From Caulobacter sp. (GTDB lineage Bacteria > Pseudomonadota > Alphaproteobacteria > Caulobacterales > Caulobacteraceae), in assembly GCF_017744445.1 (NCBI RefSeq), contig NZ_JAGIBH010000018.1:1-64000 (forward strand): 64,000 nucleotides of DNA, read 5' to 3'. The position numbers and the translations under genes were made by a program. Under the pieces are notes generated by a model. It was not told the DNA's origin and did not search any database. It saw nothing but the letters and a program-made list of their open reading frames with translations. Of the stretch, positions 41,106 to 48,472 are shown piece after piece. Numbering within the stretch: the stretch's first letter is position 1; each line of letters begins with the position of its first letter.

Positions 41106-43178
41106 GTGTCCGCTGCCTTCGCCTATCTCGACGGTCTCAACGACCAGCAGCGCCGGGCCGTCGAGCATGGCGTCGCGCCGGCTGACACCACGCCGGGGCC
41201 TCCCTTGCTGGTCATCGCCGGGGCCGGCTCGGGCAAGACCAACACCCTGGCCCACCGGGTCGCTCACCTGTTGATGAATGGCGCCGATCCGCGCCGCATT
41301 CTCCTGATGACCTTCTCGCGCCGCGCGGCCAGCGAGATGATCCGGCGCGTCGAACGCATCGGCCGCAAGGTTATGGGCGACAAGGCCCACGCCCTGACCG
41401 AGGCGCTGGTCTGGGCCGGGACCTTCCACGGAATCGGGGCGCGGATCCTGCGCGAGCACGCCGAGGCCATCGGCCTGGACCCGGCCTTCACCATCCACGA
41501 TCGCGAGGACGCCGCCGACCTGATGAACCTGGTGCGGCATCAGCTTGGCTATTCCAAGATGGAAAACCGGTTCCCAACCAAGGGGACGTGCCTTTCGATC
41601 TACTCGCGCTGCGTCAACAGCCAAAGGCCGATCGAGACCGTCCTGGCCAAGACCTTTCCGTGGTGCAACGCCTGGGTCGCCGAGCTCAGGGCGCTGTTTG
41701 CCGCCTATGTCGAGGCCAAGCAGGCCCAGAACGTGCTCGACTATGACGACCTGCTGCTCTGGTGGTCGCAGATGATGGCCCACCCGGTTCTGGCGGCGGA
41801 TCTGGCCGAGCGCTTTGATCATGTTCTGGTCGACGAGTATCAGGACACCAACGCCCTGCAGGCCGGGATCCTGCTGGCGCTGAAGCCGACGGGCGCGGGC
41901 CTGACCGTGGTCGGCGACGACGCCCAGTCGATCTACGCCTTCCGCGCCGCCACCGTGCGCAACATCCTCGACTTTCCAAAGGCCTTCGACCCGCCGGCCC
42001 AGATCGTCACCCTGGACCGAAACTACCGCTCCACCCAGGGCATCCTGACAGCGGCCAACGCGGTGATCGAACTGGCGGCCGAGCGCTTCACCAAGAACCT
42101 TTGGACCGACAAGCAAGGCGGCGGTCGGCCCGCTTTGGTCACCGTGCGCGGCGAGGCCGACCAGGCCCGCTACATCGTCGAGCAGGTGCTGGCCCGGCGC
42201 GAAGAAGGCACGCGCCTCAAGCACCAGGCGGTGCTGTTTCGCACCTCCAGCCATTCTGGCCCGCTCGAGGTGGAGCTGACGCGGCGCAACATTCCGTTCG
42301 TGAAGTTCGGCGGCCTGAAGTTCCTGGACGCGGCCCACATCAAGGACCTGATGGCCTTGCTGCGCTTTGTGCAGAACCCGCGCGACCGGGTTTCGGGCTT
42401 TCGCCTGATGAATCTCTTGGCCGGCATCGGGCCGGCCTCGGCCAGCAAGATCCTCGACCATGTCGATGCCGGCCCGGATCTGGTGCTGGCCCTGGAGACC
42501 GCGCCCAGGCCAAGCAAGGCGGCTGCGGGGTTTGATGCTTTCGTGGGTGTCGTGCGCGACCTCCGTCAGGGCGATGCGCCCTGGCCCGCCGAGCTGGAGC
42601 GGGCGCGGATCTGGTATGAGCCGCACCTGGAGCGCATGCACGAAGACGCCGAAACGCGTCTGGCCGACCTTTGGCAGTTGGAGCAGATCGCCGGCGGCTA
42701 CGCCTCGCGCGAAAAGTTCCTGACCGAACTGACCCTGGACCCGCCCGACGCGACCAGCGACCAGGCCGGCGTGCCGCTGCTCGACGAGGATTACCTGATC
42801 TTGTCGACCATCCATTCGGCCAAGGGGCAGGAGTGGAAGGCGGTCTACCTGCTCAACGCGGTCGATGGCTGCATTCCGTCGGATCTGGGAACCGGCGCGG
42901 CCGCCGAGCTGGAGGAGGAAAGGCGCCTGCTCTACGTGGCCATGACCCGCGCCAAGGAAGACCTCAGCCTGGTGACCCCCCAGCGCTTCTACACCCATGG
43001 CCAAAGTCCGACCGGGGATCGGCACGTCCTGGCCAATCGCACCCGCTTCATTCCGAAAAGTCTCTTGGGCCTGTTCGACAGGACGAGCTGGCCGATCGTC
43101 GATCACGAGGACCGCACGCGCACCGCGCCGGCCGTGACCGTGAACCTGGCCGCGCAGATGCGGGGGATGTGGAAGTAG
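41106..43178 (+). CDS. UvrD/PcrA/Rep-like superfamily 1 DNA helicase
   Basis: A 690-aa SF1A 3'-5' helicase with all motifs: GLNDQQRRAV (Q motif), AGAGSGKTNTLAHR (I), LMTFSRRAASEM (Ia), VLVDEYQDTN (II), VVGDDAQSIYAFRAA (III), LDRNYRST (IV), STIHSAKGQEWKAVYL (V) and LLYVAMTRAKEDL (VI). Length and motif order match UvrD-like repair helicases, although the C-terminal Tudor-like tail of chromosomal UvrD is not obvious. GTG 41106 follows a possible LexA box. Location between the imu cassette and dinB suggests a function in repair or removal of stalled nucleoprotein during SOS. Confidence 0.9.
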   Translation: MSAAFAYLDGLNDQQRRAVEHGVAPADTTPGPPLLVIAGAGSGKTNTLAHRVAHLLMNGADPRRILLMTFSRRAASEMIRRVERIGRKVMGDKAHALTEALVWAGTFHGIGARILREHAEAIGLDPAFTIHDREDAADLMNLVRHQLGYSKMENRFPTKGTCLSIYSRCVNSQRPIETVLAKTFPWCNAWVAELRALFAAYVEAKQAQNVLDYDDLLLWWSQMMAHPVLAADLAERFDHVLVDEYQDTNALQAGILLALKPTGAGLTVVGDDAQSIYAFRAATVRNILDFPKAFDPPAQIVTLDRNYRSTQGILTAANAVIELAAERFTKNLWTDKQGGGRPALVTVRGEADQARYIVEQVLARREEGTRLKHQAVLFRTSSHSGPLEVELTRRNIPFVKFGGLKFLDAAHIKDLMALLRFVQNPRDRVSGFRLMNLLAGIGPASASKILDHVDAGPDLVLALETAPRPSKAAAGFDAFVGVVRDLRQGDAPWPAELERARIWYEPHLERMHEDAETRLADLWQLEQIAGGYASREKFLTELTLDPPDATSDQAGVPLLDEDYLILSTIHSAKGQEWKAVYLLNAVDGCIPSDLGTGAAAELEEERRLLYVAMTRAKEDLSLVTPQRFYTHGQSPTGDRHVLANRTRFIPKSLLGLFDRTSWPIVDHEDRTRTAPAVTVNLAAQMRGMWK

Positions 43179-43216
43179 CTGGCCGGCCGCGTCGAGCCCG
43201 CGTTAGGGTGGCGCCT

Positions 43217-43435
43217 ATGGGGTGGCATGACGACAACGAACCGGCCGGTCCACGGCCTTGGCGCGAGCCCATCGCCTGGCTTGGCTGTCTGCTGACGGCC
43301 GTCATGCCGACCCTGGTGTTGACCACGATCGTCCAGCATCTCGAAGCCGCCCTATCGCCGATGTTTGCGCCAGCGCTCTTTGTCGGCCTCTTCACGGTCA
43401 TGGTGCTGATCGTGCGGCCCTGGACGATGCGCTAG
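43217..43435 (+). CDS. Small membrane protein, unknown
   Basis: A 72-aa protein from ATG 43217 with two predicted membrane helices (IAWLGCLLTAVMPTLVLTTIV and a FVGLFTVMVLIV segment) and no recognised family. It begins 38 bp after the helicase stop and could be co-transcribed with it. Its stop codon overlaps the end of the convergent dinB gene by 4 bp, leaving no space for a terminator. Confidence 0.55.
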   Translation: MGWHDDNEPAGPRPWREPIAWLGCLLTAVMPTLVLTTIVQHLEAALSPMFAPALFVGLFTVMVLIVRPWTMR

Positions 43436-44502
43436 ACGGGCAGGGCGGCCTGCACCGCCGGCGGCGGCGTCTCGAAGCTGGAGACGGTGACGCCCAGGAG
43501 ACGCACGCCCGCGCGCAGCGGGTAGACCGAGCGGACCAGGTCCTGGGCCAGGAGCCTGAGTGTGTCGGCCTCGCCGATCACGCTGGGCAGCGAGCGGCGA
43601 CGCGTGGCCTGCTCGAAGTCGGCATATTTGATCTTCACCGTCGCGGTGCGGCCATAGGCGTTGGCCTTCTGGCACCAGGCAAAGACCTTGTTGGCCAGGG
43701 CGGCGATCTCGGCCTCTATGCGGTCGGTGTCGAGGAGGTCGGTCTCGAAGGTCGTCTCCGACCCCGAGGACTTGCGCTCGCGGTCTGGATTGACCGGCCG
43801 CTCGTCGATCCCCCGCGCGATGCCGAAGAACCACGGGCCCAAGCGGCCAAAGTGACGGACCAGGAACTCCAGGCTCTGCCGATGCAGGTCCTCGCCGGTC
43901 TCGATGCCCAAACCCCTCATCTTGGCTTCGGTGACCTGGCCCACGCCGTAGAAGCGGCCGATCGGCAGGGTGCGGGTGAAGGCCTCGCCTTGGCCTGGTC
44001 CGACCACGAACTGGCCGTTGGGCTTGTTCTGGTCGCTGGCCATCTTGGCCAGGAACTTGTTGTAGGAAATCCCCGCCGAGGCGGTCAGGCCCGTCTCCTC
44101 CAGGATGCGCGCCCGGATCCGACGGGCCGTCTCGGTGGCGTTACCAACCCCCGCCTTGTCGGCGCTGACGTCGAGATAGGCCTCATCCAACGACAAGGGC
44201 TCGATGAGATCGGTGAAGTCGGCGAAGATCTCGTGGATCTGGCGCGAGACGGCCCGATAGACTTCGAACCGGTGGGGCACGAAGATCAGCTGCGGGCACT
44301 TCCTCAATGCGGTGCTGGACGGCATGGCCGAGCGTACGCCAAATTGCCGGGCCTCGTAGCTGGCCGCGGCGATCACCCCGCGCGCGGCCGGCGAGCCGAC
44401 CACGACCGGCTTGCCGCGCAGGTCCGGATTATCGCGCTGTTCGACCGACGCGTAGAAGGCGTCCATGTCGATGTGGATGATCTTTCGAGCCGGCAAGTCC
44501 AT
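43432..44502 (-). CDS. dinB: DNA polymerase IV (Y-family)
   Basis: A 356-aa Y-family translesion polymerase. Catalytic motifs are IIHIDMDAFYASVEQRDNP at the N-terminus and LSLDEAYLDVS near residue 105; steric-gate and finger residues in AAASYEARQFGVRSAM are standard. The thumb helix-hairpin-helix and little finger follow. A beta-clamp-binding peptide of the usual QLxLF type is not obvious at the C-terminus, which ends PPAVQAALPV. An exact LexA box lies 23-37 bp upstream of the ATG, so it is SOS-induced with the imu operon, giving two damage-tolerant polymerases within 10 kb. Confidence 0.93.
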   Translation of the reverse strand: MDLPARKIIHIDMDAFYASVEQRDNPDLRGKPVVVGSPAARGVIAAASYEARQFGVRSAMPSSTALRKCPQLIFVPHRFEVYRAVSRQIHEIFADFTDLIEPLSLDEAYLDVSADKAGVGNATETARRIRARILEETGLTASAGISYNKFLAKMASDQNKPNGQFVVGPGQGEAFTRTLPIGRFYGVGQVTEAKMRGLGIETGEDLHRQSLEFLVRHFGRLGPWFFGIARGIDERPVNPDRERKSSGSETTFETDLLDTDRIEAEIAALANKVFAWCQKANAYGRTATVKIKYADFEQATRRRSLPSVIGEADTLRLLAQDLVRSVYPLRAGVRLLGVTVSSFETPPPAVQAALPV

Positions 44503-44524
44503 GTCGCGAGCTTTAGCATCCCGT

Positions 44525-44539
44525 GAACGAAACCGGAAC
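44525..44539. promoter_or_regulatory. LexA (SOS) box of dinB
   Basis: GAACGAAACCGGAAC reads GTTC-N7-GTTC on the minus strand, the exact alphaproteobacterial SOS box, 23 bp upstream of the dinB start. Confidence 0.85.
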
Positions 44540-44579
44540 TTTCGTCTTCAGCGAGGTAAGTTCCTGGATGAAGGCGCCG

Positions 44580-46112
44580 CTAGCGTGTCTCCGACGCGGC
44601 GTGGAGGCGAACAAAGCTTGGCAGCATGAACACCGTCTTGTCGTTCATGCCCTGGGCGACCATCTGGCCCACGAGCTCGCCTTTGACGAGGATAAGTTTC
44701 AGCGAAAGGCCATGCTCGGCCCTTGCCGCCTCTGGGATATTGCTCCGCCCGTCGAACCGCGCCGTGAGGGCGCCGTTCTCGAACGCGGGCTTGATCAAGG
44801 CGGCGCGAGGCTGGTCGTCAAGCTGCACCTTGATTTCGCCCGTCGTCTCGAAGGTCAAGACGAGGGGCTGCTCGCCAGCGTAGCTCGTGGCGGTCCCGAT
44901 CCACTTGCCGTGAAACGGAACGGGTTGGGGGGAGGCGGTCGACGGCTCGGTTGTCGGCTCCAACACCTCCGGCGCGATCGCCGCGCGGATGGCCTGCCCG
45001 ACCCGGCCCAAGGGCGCGGAGGAATTGGCGAGGATCACGAATGCCAGCTTCTGGTCGGGGTACATGGTCATGAAGGTGCTGACGCCCGGCTGCCCTCCCG
45101 AGTGCCAGACCTGAGGGTGGCCATTGATGGTCGTCACGATCCAATTGGCGGCGATATCCCGGCGCGGAGCGCCCGGCGGTGTCGGCATCGGCATGGGACT
45201 GGCCGCGCGCTGCATTTCCAGACGCGTCGCGGCGCGAAGGATCGCCGCCTGGTCGGGGAGGGGCGCGCCCATGTGGAAGGCGAGGAATCGCGCCATGTCG
45301 TGAGCGCTGGCCCACACGTCGCCCGAGCCGGGATGGTCGGTCCGGTAGAAGCGCATGGGATGGCGGTCATGGTCGTAGCGCATGGCGGCCCGCGCGCCGG
45401 GCGGCAGGCCCAGCGCGCTGTCTGTCATGCCCAGGGGTTTGAAGATCTCGCGTTCTAGGTACGCGCCGTAGGAGAGGCCTGACATCTGTGCGATGGCGGC
45501 GTCGAGGATCCTCATGCCGATGTTGGAATATTCAAATCGGGTGTTTGGCGGGAAGACCACGATCCCGAACTTCGCGATCGTCTCCTTGGAGCCGGCGGGT
45601 TCGGCGCCATCGAGATAGAAGTTGCCGTACTGTGGAAGGCCCGCCGAATGGGCCATGATGCGGCGCGCGGTCACGGCCTTCGTGCTCCCCGCCCGGCCGG
45701 CGAGTTTGACGCCGCCCAGGTACCGTTCGATCGGCGCGTCGATATCAAGCTTGCCGGCCTCGCGAAGCTTCATCACCGCCGTGGCCGTGATCGGTTTGGT
45801 CATCGAGGCGAGCGAATAGGCGGTGTGCGCCGTCGCCGGGATTTTCTGTTCCTTGTCGGCCCAGCCAAACCCCTCTTCCCAGATGATCTTGCCATCCTGG
45901 ACAACGGCGACGGCGATGGAGGGGACCTTGGCTTCCTCAAGCGTCTTGAGGATGACCTTCCGCACGTCCTCGAAGGGGTGGGGCGTCGCGGCGCCCTGAG
46001 CGGTATCGACCGCGGGCGGGTCGCTGATCCGCGCCGTGGCCGCCGTCGCGGCAAAGCTCAGGCTCAGGGCCGCAAGGCTGACGAGCGTAATCCGGTAGCT
46101 GCTGATCGACAT
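44580..46112 (-). CDS. Serine beta-lactamase-like hydrolase (class C/DD-peptidase family)
   Basis: A 510-aa exported protein with signal peptide (LAALSLSFAATAATA). Catalytic motifs of the beta-lactamase fold are seen: SMTKP (SxxK nucleophile) near residue 95, FEYSNIG (YxN) near 190, and HSGGQPG (HxG) near 330. A C-terminal lipocalin-like or DUF3471-like beta domain of about 130 residues is present. Such proteins include esterases, D-aminopeptidases and peptidoglycan enzymes; true beta-lactam resistance cannot be inferred. ATG 46112 begins the signal peptide. A 12-bp element in its upstream region also occurs upstream of the neighbouring OmpR-type regulator, suggesting control by that system. 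Confidence 0.85.
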   Translation of the reverse strand: MSISSYRITLVSLAALSLSFAATAATARISDPPAVDTAQGAATPHPFEDVRKVILKTLEEAKVPSIAVAVVQDGKIIWEEGFGWADKEQKIPATAHTAYSLASMTKPITATAVMKLREAGKLDIDAPIERYLGGVKLAGRAGSTKAVTARRIMAHSAGLPQYGNFYLDGAEPAGSKETIAKFGIVVFPPNTRFEYSNIGMRILDAAIAQMSGLSYGAYLEREIFKPLGMTDSALGLPPGARAAMRYDHDRHPMRFYRTDHPGSGDVWASAHDMARFLAFHMGAPLPDQAAILRAATRLEMQRAASPMPMPTPPGAPRRDIAANWIVTTINGHPQVWHSGGQPGVSTFMTMYPDQKLAFVILANSSAPLGRVGQAIRAAIAPEVLEPTTEPSTASPQPVPFHGKWIGTATSYAGEQPLVLTFETTGEIKVQLDDQPRAALIKPAFENGALTARFDGRSNIPEAARAEHGLSLKLILVKGELVGQMVAQGMNDKTVFMLPSFVRLHAASETR

Positions 46113-46226
46113 TGTCTGCTCCGCCTTTTCGGGTGCTGGGCCGCCGCCAGAGTGGGCGGGCGGCCTGCAAGCCATAGCGACGGCGACTGGCGGTCACCTG
46201 ACGCTGAAGACCGCGAGGCGACAGCC

Positions 46227-46238
46227 TGCCGACAGGTT
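46227..46238. promoter_or_regulatory. TGCCGACAGGTT element upstream of the hydrolase gene
   Basis: This 12-mer recurs, inverted, at 48360-48371 upstream of the OmpR-family regulator. The core CCTG-N4-CAGG is a dyad. Candidate binding site for that regulator. Confidence 0.4.
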
Positions 46239-46294
46239 TCGCCGCCAGCTGGACCGGTCGCCAGCCATGGCCTTGGGAGACCCCGGCGGGGAGA

Positions 46295-47659
46295 TCAGAA
46301 GGTCGTGGGGGGCTGGGCGCTCAAGGTCAACGTTGCCGGGAACTCGAGCCTGAAGACCGTTCGGGAGCCCTCGCGGCGCCAGCAAACCTCGCCGCCCAGC
46401 GCCCGCATGATCTCCCGCGTCAGATGTAAGCCCAGGCCAGACCCCTCGCTGTCGCCGCTGCCGCGCGCGAAGGCTTCGAAGAGACGCGGTTCCAGCGACG
46501 TTGGGATGCCTTGTCCTTCATCGCTGACCTCAAGCCATGCCTGGCCGACCCGGACGCTGATCAGGCCGCGGCCGCCGCCATGCAGGATCGCGTTGCTCAC
46601 AAGATTGGTCAGGGCGCGCTCCAATGCCTGGCGTTCGGCCAAAACCGTCACGGGCGCCGCCGGAGCGTCCAGCGCCAGGTCATAGCCGGTGCTCAACGCC
46701 ATCGGGGCCAGCTCCGAGATCACCGCCCGCGCCAATTGGGTCAGCTCGATCGCGGTGCGCGGACCAGCCGGCAGCGAGAGGCGTTCCAGGTCGAGCATCT
46801 GCTCGACGAGTCGGGCGATGCGTCCGACCGCCGCGCGCAGCGCCTCGCGCTCCCCAGCGGGACCCGAGAGAGTGTCGGCGCGGAGTGAGAGAACGGCCAG
46901 AGGGGTGCGCAGCTCGTGGGCCACATTGGAGATGAGACGCTTTCGACGACGAAGTTCGGCCTGCAGGCGATCGAGCGCGCCATTGAACGCCCGGGCAAGC
47001 GGCAAGAGCTCGAGCGGGGCGCGGTTCTCGTCGAGCCGGCTTGCGAGGTCGTCGGGATGGATCGACGCCGCGGCCTGGGCGATCGGTCGGACGGCGCGTG
47101 ACAACAGCGGGATCGCCAGGAAGACCGCGATCAATCCCAGTCCGCCAAAGCCGAGACAAAGGGCGACCGCGGGGGCCAGCGCGTACGTCCGCAGGATGTC
47201 CTTTGACGTGATCGTCGCCGGATCCACGCCGCCGCTCGCCAAGAGGATCGCGCGACCGCCGATCTGCTCGCGCTCGATCACCGCGTCGGACAAAAGGGCC
47301 CCAAAGCCGTCATCGGCGCCGTCGGGGGAGGGCTCGACGCCAGCGAGCCCGACCAACCTTCGGGCGGCGGGCGGCGGAGCTCCCACGACAACCAGGTGAT
47401 GCTCATCGCGGCCGATCAGCCACAGAGACGGGTTCTTGGCGGCCAGCGTCGCGAAGTCGCCGTCAGGGGGGAAGATCCATTGGCGGCCGTCGAAGGCGAG
47501 GTCCTTGACGGCCAGTTCGAGCGCCACGTCCGCGCCGGCGTACGGCGTCTTGCGGCCCTCCAGCATTCCAAGGCCAAGACCTAGGACGATGGTGAGCACG
47601 TGCACCGCCAGCAGGGCGGCCACGGCGCGCAGGGCCAGCGAGCGCGGCCAACTCAGCAT
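46295..47659 (-). CDS. Sensor histidine kinase
   Basis: A 454-aa membrane kinase. Transmembrane helices at about residues 8-28 and 170-190 flank a periplasmic sensor with no recognised fold. A HAMP domain (RAVRPIAQAAASIHPDDL) is followed by HisKA (LISNVAHELRTPLAVL) and a HATPase domain with NLVSNAILHGGG, VSDEGQGIP and GSGLGLHLTREIM. The gene overlaps the end of the upstream response regulator by 7 bp, confirming the pair. The signal is unknown; the linked beta-lactamase-like hydrolase suggests cell-wall or small-molecule stress. Confidence 0.9.
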   Translation of the reverse strand: MLSWPRSLALRAVAALLAVHVLTIVLGLGLGMLEGRKTPYAGADVALELAVKDLAFDGRQWIFPPDGDFATLAAKNPSLWLIGRDEHHLVVVGAPPPAARRLVGLAGVEPSPDGADDGFGALLSDAVIEREQIGGRAILLASGGVDPATITSKDILRTYALAPAVALCLGFGGLGLIAVFLAIPLLSRAVRPIAQAAASIHPDDLASRLDENRAPLELLPLARAFNGALDRLQAELRRRKRLISNVAHELRTPLAVLSLRADTLSGPAGEREALRAAVGRIARLVEQMLDLERLSLPAGPRTAIELTQLARAVISELAPMALSTGYDLALDAPAAPVTVLAERQALERALTNLVSNAILHGGGRGLISVRVGQAWLEVSDEGQGIPTSLEPRLFEAFARGSGDSEGSGLGLHLTREIMRALGGEVCWRREGSRTVFRLEFPATLTLSAQPPTTF

Positions 47660-48339
47660 GGTCGCAGCATGTAGCCCACGCCCCTAATCGTCCGAAGCTC
47701 AACCCCCGCGCCCTCGACCTCCAACCGACGCCGCAGCCTTGAGACTTGGGTCTCGAGCGCATTGGCCGAGACCTCCTCGTCCAGGCCGTAGATCTCCAAC
47801 TCCAATTGCGCCCTCTGGACCACCCGGCCCGACCTTTGGATCAGCACCGCCAGCAAGGCCAGTTCACGACGGGCAAGCGCGAGCGGCCGTTCCGCCAGGC
47901 GAACTTCTCGGCTGACGGGGTCGAAGGCCAGGCGGCCAGCTTCGATGAGGCGTCTGTCTCCGTGGTCGGCCGGCCGCCGATAGACCGCGCGCAGCCGCGC
48001 ATTCAGTTCCGCGACCGAAAACGGCTTGACCAGATAGTCGTCAGCGCCCGCGTCCAGGCCCTCAATCCGGTCGGTGACGGCGTCGCGCGCCGTCACGAAG
48101 ATGATGGCGGGCCGCGGCTTGCGGGATTTTGCGGCCGCGACGAGGGCGACCCCATCCCCATCGGGCAGGCCGCGGTCGAGCAGGATCACCCGATACGACC
48201 GCTGCAGGATCGCCTCGAAGGCGTCGGCGAGCGTGGTGACATGGTCCACCGGCCAACGGTCCTGTTCGAGCGCGCAGACGAGCGCCGCGCCAAGCGCGGG
48301 ATCGTCCTCGACCAGCAAGATGCGCGAACCCTCGTTCAT
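47653..48339 (-). CDS. OmpR/PhoB-family response regulator
   Basis: A 228-aa two-domain regulator. Receiver domain: LLVEDDPALG, phospho-acceptor in VILLDRGLPDGDG, IFVTARD and YLVKPFSVAEL. The winged-helix domain contains LTxxE-like LARRELALLAVLIQRSGRVV and the recognition region NALETQVSRLRRRL, ending RTIRGVGYML. ATG 48339 is used; the frame upstream to 48429 lacks support. It forms an operon with the kinase at 46295. A 12-bp element 21 bp upstream of its start is repeated near the hydrolase gene, consistent with autoregulation. Confidence 0.92.
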   Translation of the reverse strand: MNEGSRILLVEDDPALGAALVCALEQDRWPVDHVTTLADAFEAILQRSYRVILLDRGLPDGDGVALVAAAKSRKPRPAIIFVTARDAVTDRIEGLDAGADDYLVKPFSVAELNARLRAVYRRPADHGDRRLIEAGRLAFDPVSREVRLAERPLALARRELALLAVLIQRSGRVVQRAQLELEIYGLDEEVSANALETQVSRLRRRLEVEGAGVELRTIRGVGYMLRPC

Positions 48340-48359
48340 AGGCGCGATCCTATAGGACG

Positions 48360-48371
48360 AACCTGTCGGCA
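48360..48371. promoter_or_regulatory. AACCTGTCGGCA element upstream of the OmpR-type regulator
   Basis: Reverse complement of the 12-mer at 46227-46238, located 21 bp upstream of the regulator's ATG. Confidence 0.4.
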
Positions 48372-48472
48372 AGCTGGCGCCAGCGTCGATGAATGGGAAA
48401 GGGCTGGTCGGCTGCGCCCCGCGGCGCATGGGGCGATGGGCGCGCGCGGGGAGGCCGCGCGCGCCCGTGTCC

